The notes: a model not told the origin generated them from the sequence alone. 64,000 nt of DNA from Pinus tabuliformis (GCA_031772625.1 CM062805.1:798067119-798131118); one strand, 5' to 3'; shown: positions 1 through 11,370, counted from the first letter of the stretch. Translations and numbers: made by a program.

Positions 1-978
1 GTACTCTCGTGCCCATAAGAGTCGGGCAAAGTGGTCAGCACCATGACCGGTGGTCGGCTGAGGCAGTCTACAACATTATTGGCACTTCCCTTCTTATACT
101 TAAAGTTAAAATGGAATTGTTGTAGGTATGTGGACCATTTCTGATGATGATCGTTCTGCAACTTCCCTTGTGTTTGTATGAACTACAGGGGTCATTGGTT
201 TGTGTGGATGACCATTTCCTTCCCCAGAATGTAATGCTTCCATTGTTGGCAGACCTGCATATTGGAATACATCTCTTTGTAATACGTGGGATAATTTCAG
301 ACTTTGTCTAAAAGTGTCTCACTATGATATGCCACTGGATGCCCCTACTGAGTAAGAACCACACCAATAGCATAGTTGGATGCATCTGTCTTAATTTCAA
401 TTGGTTGTTGCAAGTCTGGTAGTGTGAGCACTGGTGCAAAGTAGAGGCGATGCTTCAACTCGAAAAACTCCTTCTGTTGGGATTCTTACCAAGAGAACTT
501 TTCTTTCGCTTTGCCTTTGGTGACTTGACTTAAAGGCCAAGTGATATAAGAGAACCCCAACAGGAACCTGTGATAGAAATTGGTAGAATCAAAAAGTTGC
601 GGAGCTCTATTAGAGTGGTTGGTGCTGGCCAATCCCAAATGGATTGTATCTTGGCTGGGTCCACATGCACATCCTTATCATCAATGATGTACCCTAGATA
701 TTGAACCTGGGTCATGAAAAAAGTGTATTTCTCCAAATTGGCACACAGTTTGTGTTGTCAGAGGGTTTGAAGGACCTATTGAATATGGTGGAGGTGCTCT
801 TCCCAACTCTGGTTGAAGATCAAGATGTCATCTAAATACACCACTAGGAATGCATTGCTTAAGGGTTGCAAGATGTTTTCCATCAATCTCATGAAGGTTG
901 TGGGGGCATTCTTTAACCCAAAAGGCATGACCAACCATTCAAAAAGGCCCTCGTTGGATTTGAAGGCAATATTCCACA
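1..978 (-). pseudogene. D1 reverse transcriptase (C-terminal part) and RNase H fragment, chromovirus-like
   Basis: This is the downstream part of a Ty3/gypsy pol gene that copies element RNA into DNA. Reading on the minus strand, 979-776 encodes RT with FEWLVMPFGL and the catalytic YLDDILIF motif. About 760-530 continues with LGYIIDDKDVHVDP. RNase H follows near 450-360 with the catalytic-type motif KTDASNYAIG, and the segment runs off the left edge near a VVDCLSR motif. The frame is broken by TAG at about 776 (after HHIQ), TGA about 15 bases further on, and another TAG in RNase H. At 983 it is cut by element E; the upstream half of RT resumes at 42922. It is a decayed copy. The RT assignment is secure; the lineage call comes from the FKS.EGLFEWLVMPFGL style. 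Confidence 0.85.
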
Positions 979-983
979 CATCG
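979..983. repeat. Target-site duplication of element E, left copy (CATCG)
   Basis: CATCG lies directly before the TGATCAGGAGC end of E. It is repeated at 42917-42921 directly after the GATCA end. Removing E and one copy restores the D1 reverse transcriptase frame. Confidence 0.9.
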
Positions 984-2549
984 TGATCAGGAGCTCAAAA
1001 TTTTTCAAAAAATCAAAGTGTTAGAATATTGATAAGCTTAGCTTCAAATTGAACAGCTCGTCATTCTGAATCCAAAGGTGTGAACAACACTCAAATCCAA
1101 GCTAGTCTGCAGAAGTTAGAGCAAGTCAAAGTTTAGGTTTGACTTGGACAAGTGGCAGGATTGGATGACATGGCAAATGTCCCAGTGAATGGGGAAGCGC
1201 CAAATGGGAGGTTTCCATTGGCCCCCGCATATTGCATATAAGAGAAAAAGGTAGGTCGGCGTTAAATAATCGACCCCGAGCAGTGCTGATTTACGATTTG
1301 TGATATTGCATATCGAAGGTATTATAGAATTGGCCCCTGACGTAGACAGGGTTGCAATGCGATCGAAATTGCATAGTCAGGTTGCGATTTGCGATAATTG
1401 CATATCGCACCATTAACCCGCTAATATATATATGTTACAGAGGTTATCCGCCGATTGCGATAAGCGATAAGTCTCGTAGGCGATATGTTTCAGAGTTGTA
1501 GTTTATAACTCGTTGGGTCCACCACATCGCGAGATCACATGTCGCAATGCGTTAAGTCCTGTGTATAAGAATCACCCCTGGAAAATCTGAATGCATATCT
1601 GACTGGGTGCGAAACCGTCGCCTTTACTGCTGGAAAAGCCACTCCGCATGTGACCACTCGTCCCTCAACCATGAGATAGGCGAGAAGGTTGGGGGACCGC
1701 CGATTTTGGCGGAACTGCCAGTTTTAACTGCAGATAATGAATTTAACTAGCAGTAAGCCAGATTTGGAGGAGAAAATTGTGGAAAGATTGACATAAGTCA
1801 TAGCTAAGGCAATTTTTGACCAAATGGGATGCAAAAAGATGCTAGATAGAAATTATTGGGCATTCTGAACTGATTTGAATAGGTTCCATGGTCAACCAGA
1901 GTGTTGATTCAGTCTATGGAGGAGTTCCAAGATGGAAATGACCTTGCAGGGGTCTTCTAGCCTCCATATGCTTTTTGCAGTAGCCATTACAGTAGTGTTG
2001 TAGCTTTATTTCTTCTTTTCTCTATATGTGTATGGAGAAAGAGACTTGTTTAAGTACTTCAAGTGGATTGTAGTACTATTTATGCTCTTGGAAGTTGGAG
2101 TATGGGGTCTTGATTTGAGAACCCTTAGCTTGCTGATTGTTTCATGACTAACTATAGGTTTTCATGTGTTTAGAGTGAGAGTTCTTTGTAGAAGAATGTT
2201 TCCTTCAAGGGAAACTAGGCACTCTTTTTGTCAGGACACTTATGTACTCGTTATCACTGAAGAATTTTGAGCATAATGAGAAGGGGTCATGCCTTTAGAG
2301 CTGATCTAAGGAGATGTAGCCTAGGAGGGGTGAACTCTTTTATCAATGGATGGTGTATTACGATTTAATGAATGCTTCCATTCAGTATTATGGTTTCATG
2401 TTTTAAGTTTTCTTCACGAAACTAACTTAAGTAAAAACACACAAAAATCATGCTTTTACTTGCTATTTTGGAGTACAAACCTCAAGCACATTTTTATATT
2501 CTGAATGGAGAATTAGCACAACATTAATAATCTACTCCATTTCAGATCA
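984..2549 (+). repeat. E 5' LTR
   Basis: It starts TGATCAGGAG and ends TTTCAGATCA, and matches 41169-42916 along its length. The first half is rich in GCGATA/TATCGC words (for example 1310-1500). The promoter presumably lies here; I did not identify a TATA box with confidence. It is about 180 bp shorter than the right copy, which carries a tandem duplication, an AT microsatellite and further insertions. Confidence 0.88.
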
Positions 2550-2552
2550 AGT

Positions 2553-2570
2553 TGGTATCAAAGCATAGGT
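2553..2570 (+). other. E primer-binding site (initiator Met tRNA type)
   Basis: TGGTATCAAAGCATAG starts three bases after the LTR. It is close to TGGTATCAGAGC, the complement of the plant initiator Met tRNA 3' end used by many LTR retrotransposons. It fixes E as plus-strand. Confidence 0.75.
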
Positions 2571-2719
2571 TTGCTTTGTGCAAGGAGGAATTGACTGTTG
2601 TTTGCAAGTGAATGTGTTTTGAAGCTCATTGAGGAGAAGGTTTTGGAGAGGAGAGCAAGATTGTTACAATCTCTACCACCAAGTTCTACCTCAAATTGTA
2701 GTAGAAGATTCAAGTAAAG

Positions 2720-3296
2720 CATGTCCCAAAGAGGAGAGCTTGCAAGAATGTCAGAGGATGTGAAGGATTTTAGAAAGGCTTTCTTAGACATGATAGAAAT
2801 GGTGAAAGTCCTCTATGAAGATAGGTATACCATTGCAAGGTGAAATCTCTATACCTCCAAGAGGACAATGTTCTCCAAGGGAAGAAGGTAACAAGAATGG
2901 TGATAAACCACCATCTTCTCCATAATATTCATGCTTTTCTACAACTCTTATGCAAGATTCTAGTGTAGAAAGTCCTTCAGAGAAGGTAGATGGACAAGTT
3001 TGTACCTTTTTTCCACATGATGTGGAATATGAGGTTTTATCAGCACCCAAATTCGAGGAGCTAAAATAAGAGAGCCATAGAGTCCAAGAGGACACATCCA
3101 AAATCAAAAGGGAGTTCGAAAACATGTTTGTATGTCAATAAAAAATGAGGCAAATGGTAAGAATTTACATGCTTCTTCCTTATATGAATGTTTTGAGGTA
3201 AATTCATTTGCAGCCTTTGAAAAACATAGTAAAGGCATTGGATCCAAGTTGTTGACCAAGATGGGTTACAAGGGAGGAGGCCTTGGAGTAAACTAG
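2720..3296 (+). pseudogene. E internal ORF, 5' part, ending in a G-patch motif
   Basis: An ATG at 2720 opens a short charged frame (MSQRGELARMSED) that stops at a TGA near 2841. The neighbouring frame continues with TAA stops (after KPPSSP and FEELK). Near 3225-3290 it encodes KGIGSKLLTKMGYKGGGLG, a good match to the G-patch RNA-processing motif (glycines spaced around KMGY.G.GLG). The frame then meets a TAG at 3294-3296, which lies inside the ACTAG target duplication of B, and resumes at 39747 with QGIKKPI and RPKYEGLGY. The TAG sits where G-patch proteins usually have a coding residue, and CAG to TAG is a simple explanation. G-patch domains generally bind RNA or activate DEAH helicases; its role in a retroelement is inferred only. 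Confidence 0.6.
3292..3296. repeat. Target-site duplication of element B, left copy (ACTAG)
   Basis: ACTAG precedes the TGTAGAGCTATAA end of B and recurs at 39742-39746 after its CCACA end. Joining the two sides restores the E frame through the G-patch. Confidence 0.9.
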
Positions 3297-3732
3297 TGTA
3301 GAGCTATAAAAAGGGTCTCTTTCACCTCTAATTACCTCACATTAATATGTCAATCCGGGAGCGTTTTGTTATTTCAAAGAGTGTCTCAGTCTGAGGCTAT
3401 CATTTGTTAGAGTAATGCTAGTAGTACAACGTTCAGAAATACAAGAGTAAACAGATACTTGTCTACAACTAAGCTACTTCAAAAGAGTAGATAACACACT
3501 CAGAAAACTAGGCAACATATCAATCAAGGGTTCGGCAGCGATAACCCATCCCTTTGGAAACTGATGGACAGGAAATTAGAGAACAGACCACGGGTCTGAG
3601 AGCCAGATAGTAAATGCCGAGGCTCACTACAGCCTTAGATCGTCTCCCACAACAAAACAACAAATGCTAGTAAATGGAACGACAGATAAGAAAATGGAAC
3701 GACAAATAAGAAATCGAACAACAAATCTGGAA

Positions 3733-3800
3733 TGGAACAACAATTCTTAAATGGAACAACAATTCTTAAAAGGAACAACAATTCTTAAAAGGAACAACAG
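3733..3800 (+). repeat. 18-bp tandem repeat in B LTR
   Basis: Four copies of GGAACAACAATTCTTAAA (the last one partial) stand in tandem. The partner LTR at about 38478-38530 has fewer copies, so the array changed length after the LTRs were made. Confidence 0.75.
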
Positions 3801-4164
3801 CTAAACAACTAAGTCTCTCAAGCAGTAATCAAACTTAATCTACCAACTCAAATGCATTAATCGTAATCAAACAACAATCTTTCACTCTTAAGGCAGATCA
3901 AACAGCACACACTAATGAAACAACACTGATTATTGATAAGTTAAGGAACAACGCTTGGAAACCATATACACACACAAAACACGTAACTAGTAATCTGATC
4001 TAAGCATCAATCCCAATCAAAAGGAATACGACTGCATTTCAAAATGGAACAACATTGCTTCTGAATCCAACAATCGTAAAGAACACACTTTCAAGATGAA
4101 TCCCGTAACATGAATTTACAACACAAAAGCTCTGTAATAAAATAGTAATAATATTCGGTTAAGA

Positions 4165-4169
4165 CTAAT
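4165..4169. repeat. Target-site duplication of element A, left copy (CTAAT)
   Basis: CTAAT stands before TGTTATAG. It is repeated at 13585-13589 after TGTAACA. The uninterrupted site is visible in the other B LTR near 38895. Confidence 0.92.
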
Positions 4170-5217
4170 TGTTATAGACATTTTTGTGCCCTACAACTCC
4201 AAGCATGAAATGTCCATAAACCAAGGGCTCCTTAGTCCCTAAAAGTGTTGTTCTAACCCCTAAAGGAACAAGGTCAACTGATTACAGCTTCTCCGAGAAG
4301 TTCTCCACGAAAAACTACTCAGAACTGGTCAAAACTGGATCATTGCACTTGCTCCATGGCCAGAGTGCGATGCATTGCACCTTGTACACACGGGAAGTGC
4401 GTTGCATTTCAAAAAGCCCTTCTATGGGGTGCAATGGACGAGAAAAGACAAGTGGCGGAGACAGTTTGCGAGGTGGATGATCATGGAATCTTCCAGAAAC
4501 TTCTCCTGGGACACTTGCCTCTCAGAATCGCCCAAGGATGAGTAAGAGATCAATGAGATCTCCAAGTGGCATCAAGAACTATCAGAGAGAAGACACTAAT
4601 AAAAAACCCAGAGCTGACTCACACCTTTGCAAATATCTATATATAGATCTCTCATCCCAGAGATCCAGAGGTTAGAGGCTGGAATTTTGCATATTGTAAG
4701 GAATTGCTGTTGGTTTCTAGAGACAAACATCAGATTGTTGGGTGATCTATGCTTTGTTTGAGGTGAAGAGGGGCTTCTTTGCTGGGAGGTTGATGCTGGG
4801 TCAGAACAACTGGTTGTAACTCCTCCTGGATCTTTTCTTGTTTATCAATAAAAGCTATTTGAGTTTTCCTCCATGCTTTTGTATCATTGATGCTTGTTAC
4901 ATTTGTATGGTCAATTTAAATCTGATCCTAAGTTGTTTATGAATATAGATCCATGTCTTTGTATAGTGCTATGCTTCTGTGATCTTACAGGTACTTTGTG
5001 AAGCTGGGCGTGCAAGGGAGCAGGTAGCTGTGGACTATCAAAGAAGAGAGGGATCGAATCAAAGGATTAGCGCAAGACAGAGGTTAGTCTTTCTATTCCT
5101 CTCTATCTATAATTCATAAAGGAAAAACATAAGTAGCTTTTATCTGTTTGGTTCTAAGGCAGCTGTCACACCTTAGTGGGATAGAGCAGTTCTATATAGA
5201 CACTTTTCCCTGTAACG
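4170..5217 (+). repeat. A 5' LTR
   Basis: It runs from TGTTATAGACATTT to CCCTGTAACG and is the same length as 12537-13584. A TATA-like run (ATATCTATATATAGATC, about 4636-4652) and an AATAAA-type signal (TCAATAAAAGC, about 4846-4856) lie in the right order for promoter and polyadenylation. The short frame at 4356-4541 lies wholly inside the LTR and I do not regard it as a gene. Confidence 0.9.
4636..4652 (+). promoter_or_regulatory. Candidate TATA box of A LTR
   Basis: AATATCTATATATAGATC is the only strong TATA-like run in the LTR. It lies about 200 bp upstream of the AATAAA-type signal and is unchanged in the other LTR near 13000. The placement is inferred; no transcript data. Confidence 0.45.
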
Positions 5218-5220
5218 AAA

Positions 5221-5238
5221 TGGCGACTCCACTGGGGA
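5221..5238 (+). other. A primer-binding site (tRNA-Arg type, as in Ogre)
   Basis: TGGCGACTCCACTGGGGA lies four bases after the LTR. From memory, Ogre/Tat elements use a site of this kind, complementary to tRNA-Arg. It sets plus-strand polarity. Confidence 0.65.
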
Positions 5239-5240
5239 GC

Positions 5241-6997
5241 TAATTAGTTTGTTTGTTTATCATTCTTTGTTGTTTGTTTCATAAACTTACAAGTAGCATT
5301 CGAACTGCATTTGCCATAACAAATGCAAAGTAGATAACTGCTACTTCAATCCATCCACTGGATCTGTTTATGATTTAAACAACTGATTCACAAACTATCT
5401 GATTGCCCTTGTGATAGCTCTTAGATCCTCCTTAGATCTACCCCTGATTGTTGCATTACTGATTGCTTTTTACTCGGCCAAAAACCAAGAACTGAACTGC
5501 AAACTGTGACCCGGAACTCGAACAGATTCTCGTTTCTGGCCCAGCGCAGGTACTGTTCAGAGATTCTGAATTTCAACACACTTCCCGAATGGACAACCTG
5601 CACTGCATTTCAGATTCTCTGTGTTACAGGTGCGCTGATCAGACTAGCTCTGTGCAACTGTGGCTTCTGTGCTTCATTCTTTCCAGTTCTATTCCTGAAT
5701 TTTGCTGCCTGTGATTAGTATATGTCTGTTTGAAACTCCTTTTCCTTGCTGTTACTCCGCATCCTTTGTGCAAAAGAACTGTAGATATTTTTGTGTGTTT
5801 GTTGAGTCATTTACAGTTCTCCTGTGCAAAAGTAGCATAGTCGTACTGTCGTCCTTTGATTTGAATCTGTCGTAAGTGTCGATTTCAATCGTAGGAAAGA
5901 GTTTGATTGCTGTTGATGGTCGATTATCCTGTTACTATTGCTTTTGGTCTGAATTTGTAATTTTCTGGTGTCAAGAACAAGTATTCATTTCAAAATCGTA
6001 AGGTGTTGTAATCATCTCCATTTTTTGATTTCGAAAAGAAACTTGTTTATGTTTGTCGCTTGAAAAGAAATTCAGATTTGTGCATCAACTTTATTTTTAG
6101 CATCCATATACTAAGAAAGTCGAAAACAAATACATGCATGTGCATTTGCATATAGACAGTCTGTTTGGCTCGATTTAGGAAAGTGCATTTACAGTGTGCT
6201 CTTTGCTCTTTGTGAAAAGGTTCTGTCTTTCTTTTCCCCAGTAGCTAGGATTTTCATTGCACAAAAGAGATAAAAAGCTTGTTTATCATCTTTAGATTGC
6301 ATTTTAGGAATTACATCTACATCTCGTGGTGAACCCGAAAGGAAAACTTCATAAGCAAGATCAACCTAAAATAAATTCAATGAATCTAACAACGCTTTGG
6401 AACTTAACGCACAACATTTAGAGGTCTAGGCTAGAGACGTATTCCGGCGTCGTAAAGCCTGGTAACTGTTGTTCTCACTGATGGTTGGGTGATTCCTCCA
6501 CTTTGAGACGATAAGTGCCAGTACGGACTTGTGCTCCCACGTACCGTCGAGTATATTTTGGGAGACCCCTATAGGCTTAAATCCTTTATCCGTAGGAAGC
6601 CGTGTCTGCCACCCTATCGATCGCAATGCATTGAACACAACATTCGGGAAGATTGACTGCCGTACCGTAAAAAGTATTCTGCAGTTTTGCGATTGGTTTG
6701 GTACTCCCTCTACCTAGACTTCCAGAGTAGTCCCTTTCGTTCCTTTTCAGACTCCTTAACGGAAAAGGTCCATCTGAGCACTTGTCACTTCAGGCTCATT
6801 AAAAATCGAAGGAGACTAGAGTCATATTTTGTTTTTTTCTCGACTCTTAAAAATTGAAAAAACAAGCTGTGTCAAAGCGTCTAAAATTTATTTTAATCGG
6901 AATAGCGTCACTGTTCCCTCGTTGGACTTAGAAGTTAGTCTCCCTTCATCGCAAGTTCTTGTAGAATCGCTAGGAAATCTTTTGGATAAGACTAGAT
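5241..6997 (+). other. A untranslated leader
   Basis: About 1.75 kb without a convincing gene. Near 6403-6440 it holds a block (TTTAGAGGTCTAGGCTAGAG) also present in G1 near 51104 and G2 near 53712. Around 6530 there is CGGACTTGTGCTCCC, also shared. Three stem-loops with a CTC..TTAA loop lie at 6742-6768, 6788-6811 and 6833-6862. The short frames in this stretch look like chance. Confidence 0.6.
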
Positions 6998-9249
6998 ATG
7001 TCTGAACAACCGTCGACATCTAGGACTGTGTCATCCGACACAGCAGTAGCAGAACCTCCTGCTGCTACTCCAACAATGTTCACCGGTATACCATCTGTCT
7101 CGGCAAGTTATCAACAACAAGCTGAAGTCCAATCAGGGACTGTTTCGACGACATGGTCTGTTCCTATTTCTTCATCCGGATTATCATCTGGTATTTCTTA
7201 TGTTGAAACTCAACAAATTGATCCAATGTGTCTTCAAAGGCCAATTTACCCTTTAAGTATTGGATTGCCACCATATGGAGGACAATATGCCTTTTCATTG
7301 TTCCCCCCCCCCCCCGGAGAACAACCATATGGGAGTTTACAACAAAGTTCAGGTCAAACTAGAATTACATCCAGCAGTTGGGTACCAATACTGCCTCAGC
7401 AACCAAGGGTTGTATATTCAATGCAACCAGTCCACCCTGTGTCGAATATTCCCACTATACCTGCTATGGTGACTGCGTCACAAGTACAAGCGCTACCTGT
7501 TGTATGTCAACCCCAAGTTTCTCAGGTTGCAATAAATAGCCTCTTGTCTCGACGACTCAATCACAACCTCAGGTTAGTGCCTCCTTATCTGGAGCGACTC
7601 AGGCTCAAACAAGTATTATGACTCCTCATCTTGGTCAATCATCCAATATTGGACAACGACAAATGGTCCAACAACCAGGGCTGGTTCAATCTCAACAACC
7701 GCAATTCCAGCAATCATATCAAGAACCTGAGCAACAAGTCTTTGTAAGTAATGGGCAACTTCATTTCCAAAGCGGTTATCAACAACCATACTATAATGGT
7801 AATGCCCATCAACCTTGTCAAAGTTGCCAGCATCAAATACATTATGCTGGTATGCAAAGACCCACTGCTCAGGTGATTCTATCTTATCCTGGGTATGCTT
7901 CGCCTAACCTGAATCAACAGTTGCCCTTAGTAGAAACTCTAGAATTACCAGATCTAAACCGGCTGACGAATGATCCAATTGCTTATGCCCCTTGGTGGCC
8001 AGCGATTCCGCATAAACTTCTGTCAGATATTCCTAAATTTAATGGAAATCCGGGTGAAGACTCGTCGAATCATGTGATGACATTTCATCTGTGGTGTTCA
8101 TCAAACACCCTAAACGATGATTCGATTAGGCTTCGCCTTTTTCAGAGGACGTTAACTGGTCCAGCAGCAAAATGGTATATCGAATTGCCCAGAGCTTCGT
8201 TTGACAACTTCAGTACCCTAGCCACAACCTTTTTAACCCATTTTCAATTACCGATAATGTACGAAACGGGAACAGAACTCCTTACCAACTTCAAACAAAC
8301 GACGGCCACTCACATATCTAATCATATACATGAGTGGCGACGTCGTCGTAGAATGGTAAAAACGTATGTTCCCGATCAGCTCTTAGCTGAATGGTTTATC
8401 AAGTCATTACTACCTTCCATCACGGAAGATGTGGCAAAAGGGGGAGTCGTCACAGAAGAGCAGGTTATCGCTCGTGCGCAATATTTGGACTTGATTTACA
8501 TTCAGTCCGGCACGCTCTATGATAAAATACCTGACGCCCCTAGACCAGAATTCTCAGTTCCTCCTCCTCCTAAATCAAACAATGACTCTCATGCCGGTGA
8601 TGGCGTGATTGGCGCAACAGACACGAAATCGACAAAGGCTACATCTAAAAAGGCCCGTAAGATTTCTAGTCAAAATGCAAATGAGGGACTTCTTGCCTCG
8701 GAAGTAAATGCCGTGTCGACCGACAAGGGCAAACAACTGAAGCAACCAGGGGGCAAGAAGAAAAAGAAAGGGAGAAAAAAGAAGCAGGATGAGTCATCTC
8801 CTGAAAAACCTTCTACAAACCCTTCTAGGCAAAGGAAACCCCCTGCGGGGTGTCATATATACGATGAGGATCATCGGACGAGAGATTGTCCACATAAAGC
8901 GGAAGTTAAGAAACTCTTTAAGAGGTCAAAAACCTCAGCAGTATTGACTGATCCGTTTCCAAACCCGGGAACCAAACTGGTTGCTAATCAAAATGCCTCC
9001 CGATCCCAAGTGCTTATGTTGTCTATCTCAAAGCAGCAAAATGATGCTTTGACAAGGAATAAAGATTACGGGAATCCACAGCTGTCGAATAACAAGGCTA
9101 ATGAACAACCTAGTAGTTCGACAATAACTTTGACCGAAGTTGTGCCACCCATCATTCTTGAACCAATGATAAAGTCGCCAAAGGGAGTAGTACACAAATC
9201 GACATTTAATCCTCGTGCAAAAATAGCACAGAATTATAATATAATATAG
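6998..9249 (+). pseudogene. A gag (capsid-nucleocapsid), frameshifted
   Basis: Gag forms the virus-like particle. The ATG at 6998 (MSEQPSTSRTVSSD) opens a Q/P/S-rich N-terminal region that runs to about 7540. There a small indel moves the frame, and it continues in the frame of 7618-9249. The capsid-type core spans about 7975-8530 (WPAIPHKLLSDIPKFNGNPG, then WYIELPRASF and THFQLP). A lysine-rich stretch at 8755-8790 follows. The nucleocapsid-like motif CHIYDEDHRTRDC at about 8849-8887 has Tyr where the second Cys of a C-X2-C-X4-H-X4-C knuckle should be. A 13-C run at 7303-7315 codes for prolines. Close relatives are in G1 and G2. The gag assignment is good; function is lost by frameshift and knuckle change. 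Confidence 0.8.
7303..7315 (+). repeat. Poly-C run of 13 inside A gag
   Basis: Thirteen consecutive C encode a proline run. Such a run is prone to length change; the frame is open through it here. Confidence 0.9.
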
Positions 9250-9273
9250 GACCTGGCCCAATCGCCATCCGCT

Positions 9274-9960
9274 ATGTCGACACTTGAGGTACCGCAAAAT
9301 TGCCTCTCCCAAGAGCAAGCTTTATTATCAGCAATAGGTGGGATTGACCCAATGGATTCCAATCTTGTGGCCTTTGATCATAAAGGATATGACCCTCAGT
9401 TACCAGCTCAACTAGCTTTCCTTATTCAAGTGAAAGCCCTCAACAAAAATGTTCATCGAACAATTATTGATGAGGGGGCATCTACATGTATTATGTCGAT
9501 GAGTTGCTGGAAAAATTTAGGCTCACCACCCTTGTCGCGATCGTCAACAACGTTAAAAGCATTTGATGGACGATCATACACTCCATACGGGATTTTAAGT
9601 AACTTGCAAGTTGAATTGGGGGGCAAAACAGTAGAAATTGATGTTGAAGTAATCGACGGAAACCTTGATTACAACATCCTACTGGGAAGGCCCTGGATAT
9701 ATGCCATGGCCGCAGTTGTGTCGACCTACTTCAGAAAGATTGCTTTTCCCTTCCAAGGAGGAATTACAATCGTCGACCAACAAACATTTCTCCCCAATAG
9801 TTCGCAAGTTACGGGAAGCATTCCAATGATCCATGGAAGCAATAATTCGCTTCAAAATATTGGAGCAGGCTTCCTAAAAGACCCTGCCTTAATGGGTACT
9901 TTTGCCCTACCGCCTCCGAGTAATTTGGAGGAAATGGAATATGAAATCTTCTATATCTAA
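9274..9960 (+). CDS. A retroviral-type aspartic protease
   Basis: The protein (228 aa) would cleave the Gag polyprotein. The active-site region is IDEGASTCIMS at about 9466-9500, where D-E-G-A replaces the usual D-S/T-G; I recall similar forms in Ogre-type elements. A second typical segment is YNILLGRPWI near 9672-9700, the ILGRPW box seen after the flap in Ty3 proteases. It lies 24 bases after gag in a different phase, so it may have been one polyprotein with gag before small indels. Nothing of RT follows. The frame is intact from the first ATG, but whether this ATG is used is unknown. Confidence 0.75.
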   Translation: MSTLEVPQNCLSQEQALLSAIGGIDPMDSNLVAFDHKGYDPQLPAQLAFLIQVKALNKNVHRTIIDEGASTCIMSMSCWKNLGSPPLSRSSTTLKAFDGRSYTPYGILSNLQVELGGKTVEIDVEVIDGNLDYNILLGRPWIYAMAAVVSTYFRKIAFPFQGGITIVDQQTFLPNSSQVTGSIPMIHGSNNSLQNIGAGFLKDPALMGTFALPPPSNLEEMEYEIFYI

Positions 9961-10535
9961 TGGATTTGGAAGATTCCCAAACATTTTGTCAGCATGGATC
10001 ATCGCCATTTTAGAAATATTGTAGCAATCAATTTTCTTGGCTTCGGGGGCAAACCCAAATTAATGCTCATCGAGTGTTTGGATAGATAGGTCTAAGGAAT
10101 ATGGCACCTCTTCAAATCCTTGGTCGAGAGTGCATGACACCGACGAAGGAATTGTTCAATCAATGGTAATTGAAGGGGCACCATCGGATGATTACCACCA
10201 TCGTTCCCTTCTTCCGAATTGTGGAGAAGATAATCCTGATGACCTTTATCATCCTTCAGTTTTTGATTTTCTATCAAATACTGTAAATACGGTGGATTTC
10301 GAGGATGGTTCTTATCTCGTGTCGACCTCGTTAAAAAATGAAACAAGGAGTCTTGAGGATGGTTCTTTTATTGAGTCAACCTCATTAAAAAATGAAACAA
10401 TCCCCTTTCCAAATCTCAAAGGTAAACCTTCATTCCAACCACCGAGTTGAAGGCAATGAAGCTTGGGGGGCATGCACCTCGATTTGCGTTATTATGCTGG
10501 GGGCATACAAACTCGCCACGAGCAGTGTTACTGCA

Positions 10536-11370
10536 GGGTTCAAGCTCGTTAAAAAATAAACCCGCCATGAGCAGTGTTACTACAGGGTTCAAGCTCGTTA
10601 AAAAATAAATCCGCATCGAGCAGTTTTAGCACATAGTTCAAGCTCGTTAAAAAATAAACATAAGACATGAGCAAATGTTTCCACCCGCATTTAAGCTCGT
10701 TAAAAAATGAACTATTCCCCGGTAAATAACCATCGTGAATGTAGTACTTCAGCCATTAAAGCCTTGGTCGTGTTTGCATCGTCACCTCCACTTTTTCATT
10801 GGCCGATCATTCACCTCCATTTGATTGTTTACCCATTTTGAGGAACAGCTGCGAAGAGTGATTTCACTAGCCATCCTTGTGACACTGCCATGATTGGAAA
10901 ATTCCAAACCTTACCTGGAATCAGCTGCTACCCATTTTATCACTCATTCCTCAAAAGATGAGTCTCCTTTAAGCTCTTTTCAACTGACTCGTAAAATATG
11001 AAAAGATTGTCGAGCCATTGGCCTCTCCAGCTTGTTAAAGGGACAGGAAGTGCTATCCCTCCTCTAGATTTTAATCTTTTTGGACCTGAGGGATTATTAC
11101 ACAAAAACATCGAGCGCTTGTTTTGTTCGACTCGTTAAAAGTATCGAAAATTCATCCCTTCTGTATTGTTTTATACTTTTTCGGACTTAAGGGATTAGAG
11201 GACGAAAAAGGAATTTTGGAGTTACCTTTACGTTCCTTTTCAGACTCTCTAAAATTGAAAAGGACCAAGTTATCTTTGTCGTTAAACTCGTTAAAAAGAT
11301 TAATAGCGACAAACTTGTCTATAGACGAGAACGAGTTTCACTATCGCTAGGCTCGTTAAAACATAGCGAT
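10536..11370 (+). repeat. Stem-loop family with constant CTCGTTAAAA-type loop
   Basis: Stems seen directly: GGGTT/AACCC (10536-10540, 10559-10563); GGGTT/AATCC (10585-10589, 10608-10612); CTTTTCA/TGAAAAG (10976-10982, 10999-11005); TTCGA/TCGAA (11126-11130, 11144-11148); CCTTTTCA/TGAAAAGG (11235-11242, 11256-11263); TTTGTCG/CGACAAA (11275-11281, 11307-11313); ATCGCTA/TAGCGAT (11343-11349, 11364-11370). Stems differ, yet each encloses an AAGCTCGTTAAAA, GACTCGTTAAAA or similar loop. The first four tandem copies are spaced about 50 bp. Confidence 0.65.

Larger units (their letters stand above)
3297..4169 (-). repeat. B downstream LTR, outer part (split by A)
   Basis: It matches 38042-38905 of the intact LTR. 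Element A is inserted at 4169/4170 and the LTR resumes at 13585. In minus-strand sense this is the end of the 3' LTR, finishing ..GCTCTACA. By eye the two LTRs differ by roughly 4 percent over the part compared. Confidence 0.88.

Noticed and set aside
2558-3125. Minus-strand frames in E (77 and 113 aa)
   Set aside because: The plus strand carries the G-patch frame and the element signals are plus-strand; no motif on minus.
4356-4541. 61-aa plus-strand frame
   Set aside because: It lies wholly inside the A LTR, is altered in the other LTR and has no recognisable domain.
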